Origin: MADRE2 sp964397015
GTDB taxonomy: Bacteria; Desulfobacterota; Desulfobacteria; Desulfobacterales; Desulfobacteraceae
NCBI GenBank assembly: GCA_964397015.1
Contig: CAYNHL010000099.1
Span: forward strand, 1 to 13,749
Direction: 5' to 3'
Length of the DNA stretch: 13,749 bases
The position numbers and the translations under genes were made by a program. The first letter of the stretch is position 1, and every line of letters begins with the position of its first letter. Below, one piece after another: positions 7,843 to 13,749 of the stretch. The notes beneath the pieces are model-generated. The model did not search any database. It was not told the DNA's origin and saw only the letters and a program-made list of their open reading frames with translations.

Positions 7843-9150
7843 ATGGGCACAAAAACATATGATGCCATTGTAATCGGGGCCGGTATCATCGGAAACTGCA
7901 TCGGCCTGGAACTGGCAAGAAAAGGATACAAAACCCTGAACGTAGACAGGCTGACGGGATCGGGATTCGGGTCTACCGCAGGCAGTTGCGCAATCATCCG
8001 GCTGTATTATTCATCTCCGGAAGGGGTGGCCCTGGCAAGGGAAGGATATTATTACTGGCTGGACTGGCCCCGGTATCTCAAGGCAGAAGATCCTGAGGGC
8101 ATGGCCTGGTACCGGAATACTGGAGCACTTGTGTTCAAGACAAAGGTTAACGGCAATTTGAAAAATGTCATGAAATCCCTTGACGCGCTGGGAGTGGGTT
8201 ACCTGGACCTGTCTGCCGACGAGGTGGCGGATTACCTGCCCGGGCCTGACCTTCAATCTTATTATCCGCAGAAAAGAATGGATGACCCGGACTTTGGCAC
8301 ACCGGCCGAAAAGCTTATCAACGGTGCTGTCTATGTGCCGGAATCCGGATATGTATCCGATCCCAAGCTGTCGACCCACAATGTTGAAATGGCGGTTCGC
8401 ATGGCCGGCGGTGATTTCAGGTTCAACGCCGAGGTCACCGGGATTCTCCAGCAGGCAGGCAGGGTCACGGGTATCGAGCTCAAGGGCGGTGATACGATCC
8501 ATGCACCGGTAGTGGTCAACGTGGCAGGACCCCATTCCAGCCTGATCAACCGGATGGCCGGGATAGAAGAACAGATGGCGATCCGGACCAGGGCGCTGCG
8601 GGTGGAAGTTGCCCATGTCCCCAGCCCGGAAAACGTGGACTGGGAAAAGACCGGCGTGATCACTTCGGACAGTGATACCGGGGTGTACACAAGGCCGGAA
8701 ACCGGCAACCATTTCCTTGTGGGCAGCGAAGAACCGGCATGTGATCCCCTTGATTATGTCGATCCGGACAGTTACAGCCTCGAGTTTACAGACCAGATGA
8801 GAACACAGGTCCTGCGCCAGGCCATGCGGATTCCGGGGTTGCGGATTCCTAACAACATCCGGGGGCTCGTGGACCTGTACGATGTATCGGATGACTGGTA
8901 TCCGATTTATGACAAATCCAGCCTGCAGGGATTTTATCTGGCAATCGGAACCAGCGGCAACCAGTACAAGAACGCGCCGGCGGTGGGTGCTTTCATGTCC
9001 GGGCTCATCTCCTACTGCGAGGCGGGCAATGACCATGACCGGCAGCCTTACCAGTACCGGATGAAATACATCAACCATGAACTGGATATCGGTTTTTTCA
9101 GCAGGAACCGCAAGATTAACACCGCATCCAGCTTTTCGGTGATCGGTTGA
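7843..9150 (+). CDS. DAO-family FAD-dependent oxidoreductase (amine/amino-acid dehydrogenase)
   Basis: This 435-residue flavoprotein is of the sarcosine/dimethylglycine oxidase type. The N-terminal dinucleotide fold is complete: Gly12-Ala-Gly14-Ile-Ile-Gly17, then acidic Asp35 to bind the FAD ribose, followed by the GSGFGSTAGSCAIIR flavin-contact loop. The C-terminal FAD contact AIGTSGNQYKNAP is also present. It should oxidise a C-N bond of an N-methyl or amino compound. It has no GcvT-type folate domain, so it would release a free aldehyde (formaldehyde or a substrate-derived one) or an imine. The start is well set by AGGAG at 7833-7837, 5 bases upstream. It lies 35 bases after the methyltransferase. 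It is a paralogue of the truncated gene at the left edge; both contain an identical 23-base stretch (698-720 and 8950-8972) over the FAD contact, but divergence elsewhere shows an old duplication. Electrons probably go to EtfAB (inference). Confidence 0.9.
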   Translation: MGTKTYDAIVIGAGIIGNCIGLELARKGYKTLNVDRLTGSGFGSTAGSCAIIRLYYSSPEGVALAREGYYYWLDWPRYLKAEDPEGMAWYRNTGALVFKTKVNGNLKNVMKSLDALGVGYLDLSADEVADYLPGPDLQSYYPQKRMDDPDFGTPAEKLINGAVYVPESGYVSDPKLSTHNVEMAVRMAGGDFRFNAEVTGILQQAGRVTGIELKGGDTIHAPVVVNVAGPHSSLINRMAGIEEQMAIRTRALRVEVAHVPSPENVDWEKTGVITSDSDTGVYTRPETGNHFLVGSEEPACDPLDYVDPDSYSLEFTDQMRTQVLRQAMRIPGLRIPNNIRGLVDLYDVSDDWYPIYDKSSLQGFYLAIGTSGNQYKNAPAVGAFMSGLISYCEAGNDHDRQPYQYRMKYINHELDIGFFSRNRKINTASSFSVIG

Positions 9151-9198
9151 CGGCAGGGGACTTAAATCAAAATAATAAAGCAAAAGGGAGGAACAAGA

Positions 9199-10842
9199 AT
9201 GGAAAAAAGAATGCACCCGGCAGTAAAAGATTTGAAAAGTGATATGGAAAAAGGGAAACTTAGCCGCAGGGAATTTATCCGCATGTCCACCCTGCTGGGC
9301 GTTTCCGCCTTTGCGGCTACCCAGATGGCAGGCCTGCCCTGGGCTAAAAGGGCCTTTGCCGCAAACATCAAGCGCGGAGGAGATCTGAAGGTAGCCACGG
9401 CATTGCAGAAGATCGCCCATCCGGCCACCTATTCCTGGATTGCAGCCAGCAATGCGACCCGCCAGGTGGCAGAGTACCTGACCCTGACGGACGGCAAGAA
9501 CATCACCCATCCCTATCTGCTCAAGAACTGGCAGGCCAGTGACGACTTGAAGACCTGGACATTGAACCTGAGAAAAGGCGTTACATTCAACAACGGGGAC
9601 GAGTTCGTGGCCGACGACGTCATATTCACCTTCAACCAGTGGCTGGATGAAAACGTCGGCTCTTCCATGAAGGGTATGATAGGCGGTTACCTGGACAGCA
9701 ACGGTATTGAAAAGGTAAACGACCATCAGGTCAAGCTTCATTTGAAAATACCCGAGATTGCAGTTCCTGAGCACCTGTTCCAGTATCCTGCACAGATCCT
9801 CAATCACAGGACCTTTGAAGGCGATTTTCTAAAAGCGCCTCATGGCACCGGTCCTTATACGCTCGAAACTTACAGGGAAGGTGAAATCGCGGTTGTCAAG
9901 GCCAGAAAGGATTACTGGCAGAAAGGGGTGGACGGCAAGCCTCTTCCGTATCTTGACAGCATGACCTTTATCGATATGGGAACGGAAACCGCTCCCATGA
10001 TTTCAGCAATCAAGAGCAAGGATATCGATTTTATCGACCTGTCCGATATCGGCGGTACCGATATATACCGGGCGTTGAAAGATGACAGTGAAATCCAGAT
10101 CCTGGCAGCTCCTACCGCGTCCGCCCGTGTGCTTCGCATGCGCGTGGACCTGGAACCATGGGACAATGAAAAGGTCCGCCTGGCATTGAAAAAATGCCAT
10201 AACCATGAAAAACTCCTGGCTCTTGCATACATGAATCAGGGTCTTGAAGGCCAGGATTTCCACGTTTATCAGCTCCATCCGGAATACTGTCCCACAGACA
10301 CCCCGAAATACGATCCTGGTGCATCCAAAAAACTTCTGGCGGAAGCCGGATATCCAAATGGTCTCGAAGTCACCCTGGCCGTGGGTTCAGGATGGCCCGA
10401 CGTGGTCAGGTATGCTGAAATTCTCAAGCAGGATGCCATTGCCGGCGGCTTCAACATCAACCTGCAGACCATGCCCAACAGCCAGTACTGGGAGAAATGG
10501 ACAGAGGTGGACCTGGGTATCACCCCCTGGACCCACAGGCCGCTGGGCACCATGGTCCTGAACCTTGCCTACAAGGCGGATGAAAAAGGTGAACCCGTAG
10601 CCTGGAATGAATCACGATGGGTTGATGAAGAGTTTTCAAAAATCCTTGACCAGGCCAATGGCACCCTGGATGTGGATGAGCGCAGGAAACTGTTCTGTAA
10701 ACTGCAGAAAATCCAGTATGACAGGGGATCCATTGCCATAGGCTACTGGCGGTCCGTGTGGATGGTCGCCCGGGAGCATGTCAAGGGGCTGGAGGCACAC
10801 CCCAACGGATACATGCTGTTCAACGACGTGTCCCTTGCCTGA
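9199..10842 (+). CDS. ABC transporter solute-binding protein, family 5, Tat-exported
   Basis: This is the extracytoplasmic binding protein of an oligopeptide/dipeptide-type importer (SBP_bac_5). At 547 residues it has the usual size. Family features are GGDLKVA at the mature N-terminus, LLKNWQASDDLKTWTLNLRKGVTF, and FNNGDEFVADDVIFTFNQW. The leader has a twin-arginine motif, Ser22-Arg-Arg-Glu-Phe-Ile27, then a hydrophobic stretch (31-47) and AFA-A (cleavage likely after Ala54). This predicts Tat export in folded form, and there is no lipobox Cys. GGGAGG at 9186-9191 sets the start 7 bases downstream. Family 5 proteins bind peptides, but also opines, nickel, sugars and quaternary or modified amino compounds, so the ligand stays open. 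Location after the methyltransferase and oxidoreductase suggests it captures their substrate (inference). Confidence 0.92.
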   Translation: MEKRMHPAVKDLKSDMEKGKLSRREFIRMSTLLGVSAFAATQMAGLPWAKRAFAANIKRGGDLKVATALQKIAHPATYSWIAASNATRQVAEYLTLTDGKNITHPYLLKNWQASDDLKTWTLNLRKGVTFNNGDEFVADDVIFTFNQWLDENVGSSMKGMIGGYLDSNGIEKVNDHQVKLHLKIPEIAVPEHLFQYPAQILNHRTFEGDFLKAPHGTGPYTLETYREGEIAVVKARKDYWQKGVDGKPLPYLDSMTFIDMGTETAPMISAIKSKDIDFIDLSDIGGTDIYRALKDDSEIQILAAPTASARVLRMRVDLEPWDNEKVRLALKKCHNHEKLLALAYMNQGLEGQDFHVYQLHPEYCPTDTPKYDPGASKKLLAEAGYPNGLEVTLAVGSGWPDVVRYAEILKQDAIAGGFNINLQTMPNSQYWEKWTEVDLGITPWTHRPLGTMVLNLAYKADEKGEPVAWNESRWVDEEFSKILDQANGTLDVDERRKLFCKLQKIQYDRGSIAIGYWRSVWMVAREHVKGLEAHPNGYMLFNDVSLA

Positions 10843-10859
10843 TAAAGACCTGCATGCCG

Positions 10860-10894
10860 CCCTATGCCTTGCCGCCTGCCGGCAGGGCATAGGG
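10860..10894 (+). other. Strong intercistronic RNA hairpin after the binding-protein gene
   Basis: The arms 10860-10874 and 10880-10894 pair over 15 bp, with one G-U wobble and a 5-base loop. The outer arm is CCCTATGCC against GGCATAGGG. No T-run follows, so full intrinsic termination is unlikely. Its place between the binding-protein and permease genes suits mRNA 3'-end protection or partial attenuation, giving more binding protein than permease, as intercistronic hairpins do in other importer operons (inference). Confidence 0.75.
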
Positions 10895-10924
10895 TTCAAT
10901 AACTAACCGCACAGGGCTTTTGTT

Positions 10925-12223
10925 ATGATTGTATTTATTTTAAGACGGTTTTTTCTCCTGCTTTTGACCATGATACTGGTTTCCATGGCCGTTTTTGTCA
11001 TTGTCGAGTCATCGCCGGGCAACATTGCTAAAAACGTACTCGGGGCATTCATCTCCCCGGAACAGGAAGAGTTTTTTATTAAGCAGAACGGTCTGGACAA
11101 GCCCATGACCGAACGTTATTTTCACTGGGTCTTCGGCAATGACTGGATTGCCGAAAAAAAAGTGGGGCTCGAGCTTAAGCGGATCTACACTGAAAAAGAC
11201 TTTGTGGAGTGGTGGGCGGTTAAAGAGGATGGGTCGCTTGTCCGCTGGAAAGTTGACGGCGATGACCTTGTTGCCATCGAGCGTTTGCCTGACGGGACCA
11301 CGAAAGAATACATTGACAACGAACGCTGGACTGCTGTTGAAGACGGCAAGCAGGAATTTTGGGGATTGGACCGGCATAACCATGCCGTTCGCTGGATCAA
11401 GGGCGAGGCAAAAACAGTCCATGTTTTTATCATGGGCAAGGGCTGGATGGAATCCACCGGCGGCCCTGAAGCTTACATCCCCTTGAAAAAAGGATTTTTG
11501 CGGGGAGATCCCGGGGTATCTTTCAGGACCGGCAGACCTGTCAGCAAGAGCCTTTTTGTCCGGCTGCGGAATTCCGTTGTCCTGGCCATGACGGCTTTTG
11601 TCCTCGTTATGCCCATGGCACTGGTGCTTGGCATGATTGCAGGGCTCAAGGAAGGCTCGAAAAAGGACCGCTTTTTGTCAATCGGGGGCATGATGTTTTC
11701 CGTGGTGCCTGAATTTGCCACAGGGATTTTCCTGACTCTCATTTTTTCCGTGTGGCTTGGATGGCTGCCAGGGGCGGCTGTCCTGGGCAGCGCCGCCCCA
11801 TGGGAAAAGCCCATGATGCTTATTCTGCCTGTGTTGACCCTCACGTTGATCGAACTTGGATACGTTCTGCGGATAACACGGGCATCCATGGTGGAGGTGA
11901 TGAAATCACCCTATATCCGTACCGCTTTTTTAAAAGGGCTGCCATTCAAACAGGTGGTATTCAAGCACGCCGTCCGTAATGCCCTTATAGCTCCTATAAC
12001 TGTTATCATGCTGCATGTGAACTGGCTGCTGGGCGGAATCGTGATCGTGGAGGTCGTGTTCGGGTATCCCGGTCTCGGAGCCTACCTTCTCGAATCAGCG
12101 CTCTACAAGGATGTCAACGCCCTGGAAGCCGGGGCCATGATCATGGTGACCGTGGCCGTGGGCACCCAGCTGGTGGCGGACATTATCTATACATTTTTAA
12201 ACCCGAGGATACGTTATGCCTGA
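10925..12223 (+). CDS. ABC importer permease, OppB/DppB type, with an unusual inserted domain
   Basis: This is the first membrane subunit of the importer. Residues 3-27 form the first membrane helix (FILRRFFLLLLTM and following). The usual RGDPGVSFRTGRPV motif occurs at 193-206, the remaining helices follow from about 215, and the EAA-like ATPase contact loop is YIRTAFLKG at 330-338. At 432 residues it is about 100 longer than standard OppB/DppB proteins. The excess is a block at about residues 72-187, between the HWVFGNDW segment and KKGFLRGD, predicted to face the periplasm. It holds two similar units: Trp97-x8-VRW (106-108) and Trp146-x8-VRW (155-157), exactly 49 residues apart. ATG 10925 has AGGG 8 bases upstream. 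The stop overlaps the next permease by 8 bases, so the two are coupled. Confidence 0.9.
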   Translation: MIVFILRRFFLLLLTMILVSMAVFVIVESSPGNIAKNVLGAFISPEQEEFFIKQNGLDKPMTERYFHWVFGNDWIAEKKVGLELKRIYTEKDFVEWWAVKEDGSLVRWKVDGDDLVAIERLPDGTTKEYIDNERWTAVEDGKQEFWGLDRHNHAVRWIKGEAKTVHVFIMGKGWMESTGGPEAYIPLKKGFLRGDPGVSFRTGRPVSKSLFVRLRNSVVLAMTAFVLVMPMALVLGMIAGLKEGSKKDRFLSIGGMMFSVVPEFATGIFLTLIFSVWLGWLPGAAVLGSAAPWEKPMMLILPVLTLTLIELGYVLRITRASMVEVMKSPYIRTAFLKGLPFKQVVFKHAVRNALIAPITVIMLHVNWLLGGIVIVEVVFGYPGLGAYLLESALYKDVNALEAGAMIMVTVAVGTQLVADIIYTFLNPRIRYA

Positions 12224-13136
12224 TATACAAGCGAATGCGAGCAGTATTCCGGTGAAAAAACCCAACCGGTTCAAAGAGGCCATGGCTATTCTGCTCAGTT
12301 CCAGGATTGCGCTCGTCGGCCTGGTGATCGTTCTGTTCTGGGTTTTTGTAGCGGTGTTTGCACCGTACCTGACTCCGTACACGCCCTTTGACCAGGACTG
12401 GAAAGCCCCGAACCAGGGTCCGTCGGCCGAACATATCCTGGGAACGGATGAACTGGGCCGGGATCTATGGACACGCCTGATTTACGGTGCCAGGATAGTC
12501 CTGGTGGTTCTGCCGGTCACCGAAAACCTGTCACTGCCTGGAGGCACTGCCATATGGGGGGTGCTGGTATCCTTGATCATAGGAGCGACACTGGGACTTA
12601 TCAGCGGATACAAGGGAGGATGGATCGATGAAATTGTCATGAGGCTTCTGGATGCGATGATGGCTGTTCCGGTGATCCTGCTGTACCTGATCATCGTGAC
12701 GGCAATAGGAGCTTCAGCAGTCAACGTGGTTATTGCCATCGCCATTGTGGGAGTGCCGGGGATCGCCCGCCTGGTCCGCAGCCTTACTCTGGACATAAAA
12801 ACCCGGGAATATATCCGGGCGGCCGAAACCCGCGGGGAGAGCGCATGGTTCATCATGTTCGTCGAAATTCTTCCCAATACCCGCGGGCCGATTATCATAG
12901 ATGCCATGCTGAGGATCGGGTATGCCATTTTTGCCATGGGAACCCTGGGATTTCTCGGCCTGGGCATGCCGCCACCCTCACCGGACTGGGGGAGCATGGT
13001 GGCCAAGGGCCGTGCCTTTATTTTAACCGGCAGTCCCTGGGCCGCCCTCTGGCCTTCCATTGCCATCGCATCACTGGTGGTGGGCCTGAATCTTCTTGCG
13101 GACGGTATCAGAGAAGAATCCATGCGGTATCAATGA
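12216..13136 (+). CDS. ABC importer permease, OppC/DppC type
   Basis: This is the second membrane subunit. Its 306 residues are normal for the family. It has an N-terminal cytoplasmic tail, a first helix at about residues 30-51 (ALVGLVIVLFWVFVAVFAPYL), the family motif HILGTDELGRDLWTRLIYGAR, five later hydrophobic segments, and the EAA loop EYIRAAETRG at 198-207, which couples to the ATPase. LGLGMPPPSPDWGSM near the C-terminus is also typical. A short extra stretch, PVTENLSLPGG, sits just after the YGARI motif, where most relatives run straight into a helix. GAGGA at 12205-12209 lies 6 bases before the ATG, inside the end of the upstream permease. It should pair with that permease to form the channel for the solute delivered by the Tat-exported binding protein. 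Confidence 0.93.
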   Translation: MPDIQANASSIPVKKPNRFKEAMAILLSSRIALVGLVIVLFWVFVAVFAPYLTPYTPFDQDWKAPNQGPSAEHILGTDELGRDLWTRLIYGARIVLVVLPVTENLSLPGGTAIWGVLVSLIIGATLGLISGYKGGWIDEIVMRLLDAMMAVPVILLYLIIVTAIGASAVNVVIAIAIVGVPGIARLVRSLTLDIKTREYIRAAETRGESAWFIMFVEILPNTRGPIIIDAMLRIGYAIFAMGTLGFLGLGMPPPSPDWGSMVAKGRAFILTGSPWAALWPSIAIASLVVGLNLLADGIREESMRYQ

Positions 13137-13145
13137 ATTTAATGC

Positions 13146-13174
13146 CGTCACCCCGTCTCATGGGCGGGGTGCCG
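13146..13174 (+). other. GC-rich hairpin between permease and ATPase genes
   Basis: CACCCCG (13149-13155) pairs with CGGGGTG (13165-13171). Inner pairs (U-G, C-G, U-G) can reduce the loop to 3 bases, and two outer pairs can form beyond a single mismatch. No T-run follows. It ends only a few bases before the possible ATPase starts, so it may tune translation or stability there (inference). Confidence 0.5.
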
Positions 13175-13200
13175 CAGAATAAGTGGAAGTGGATGAGCAA

Positions 13201-13749
13201 ATGAAATCAAATGATCATACACAAAATACCCCCCCTGTACTGGAGGTAACAGACCTTGCCATCTCCTACCAGACCAGAAAACAACTGGTGCCCGCAGTCC
13301 GGGGTGTTAACTTTACGGTAAGACAGGGAGAGACCATCGGCATTGTAGGTGAATCCGGGTGTGGTAAAAGCACTATTGCATTCGGAATTCTCGATTTTTT
13401 AGGCGCCAACGGAAAAGTGACCGGAGGCAGCATAAAGTTCAATGGGAAAGAGATGGTGGGCACTCCTAAAAACGAGCTGCGGAAAATCCGCGGCAACAGT
13501 ATCTCCATGGTCTACCAGGATCCCATGCAGGCATTGAACCCTTCTTTGACCATCGGCACCCAGCTGACCGAGGTATTGACCGCTCACCAGGCTATCGGTG
13601 AGAAAGATGCCAAAGACCGCTGCATCTCCATGCTGGAGAGGGTGTATATGCCCGATGCTGCAGCTGTCATGAACCGGTATCCTCACATGATTTCAGGAGG
13701 GCAGCAGCAAAGGGTGGTCATAGCCATGGCACTGCTCAACGAGCCGCTG
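13201..13749 (+). CDS. ABC importer ATP-binding protein, OppD/DppD type, 3' part missing
   Basis: This is the ATPase subunit that powers the importer; the window ends after residue 183. Visible motifs are Walker A GESGCGKST (50-58), the Q-loop YQDPMQALNPS (Gln106) and the ABC signature ISGGQQQR (164-171), where many relatives have LSGGMRQR. Walker B and the C-terminal oligopeptide-transporter region with its Cys-rich motif lie beyond the edge. The start is uncertain: ATG 13201, GTG 13189 and GTG 13183 are all in frame after a stop at 13180-13182, and no strong ribosome site separates them. I prefer ATG 13201 because the family N-terminus (LEVTDLAISY) begins soon after. A second ATPase (OppF/DppF type) would be expected downstream. 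Confidence 0.92.
   Translation, partial: MKSNDHTQNTPPVLEVTDLAISYQTRKQLVPAVRGVNFTVRQGETIGIVGESGCGKSTIAFGILDFLGANGKVTGGSIKFNGKEMVGTPKNELRKIRGNSISMVYQDPMQALNPSLTIGTQLTEVLTAHQAIGEKDAKDRCISMLERVYMPDAAAVMNRYPHMISGGQQQRVVIAMALLNEPL

Noticed and set aside
8011..9807. A 598-codon open frame on the minus strand, opposite the second DAO gene and the binding-protein gene
   Set aside because: It runs across two well-recognised + strand genes and the gap between them, and its translation shows no family pattern. It is best explained by codon bias of the real genes.
13193..13204. ATG at 13193 as the ATPase start
   Set aside because: It is in another frame and reaches a stop after three codons.

Overview
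The window most likely comes from an anaerobic, Gram-negative bacterium of moderate GC content. A sulfate-reducing or related member of the Desulfobacterota is my best guess. The combination points that way: a tungsten/molybdenum aldehyde:ferredoxin oxidoreductase (AOR), a MttB-superfamily methyltransferase without pyrrolysine, a dedicated electron-transfer flavoprotein (ETF), a sigma-54 activator and a Tat-exported solute-binding protein. This is inferred from gene content only. Every gene I can support is on the + strand, and I see no RNA genes, mobile elements or CRISPR arrays.

Layout. (1) 2-898: the 3' part of a DAO-type FAD oxidoreductase gene, cut by the window edge. (2) 899-1041: a non-coding gap with a long perfect inverted repeat. 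(3) 1042-4194: etfB, etfA and a PAS/AAA+/Fis sigma-54 activator, which overlap end to end and are therefore translationally coupled. (4) 4195-4478: a gap holding a near-consensus sigma-70 promoter bracketed by an 8-bp inverted repeat. (5) 4479-9150: AOR, a MttB-like methyltransferase and a second full-length DAO oxidoreductase paralogous to the first. (6) 9199-13749: an oligopeptide/dipeptide-type ABC importer, made of a Tat-secreted binding protein, two permeases and the start of the ATPase, cut by the right edge. From 4479 onward the gaps are short and no convincing terminator is visible, so this is probably one long operon.

How it may work together (inference). The importer brings in a small nitrogenous compound, perhaps a quaternary or N-methylated amine or amino-acid derivative. 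The MttB-like enzyme could move a methyl group to a corrinoid protein encoded elsewhere. One or both DAO enzymes oxidise the C-N bond and pass electrons to the dedicated ETF instead of oxygen. The aldehyde released is oxidised by AOR with reduction of ferredoxin. The RocR-like activator would sense the substrate or a product. I do not know of a described pathway with exactly this composition, and the substrate cannot be read from the sequence. The oddest single item is the first permease, which carries an extra domain of about 110 residues with an internal duplication.
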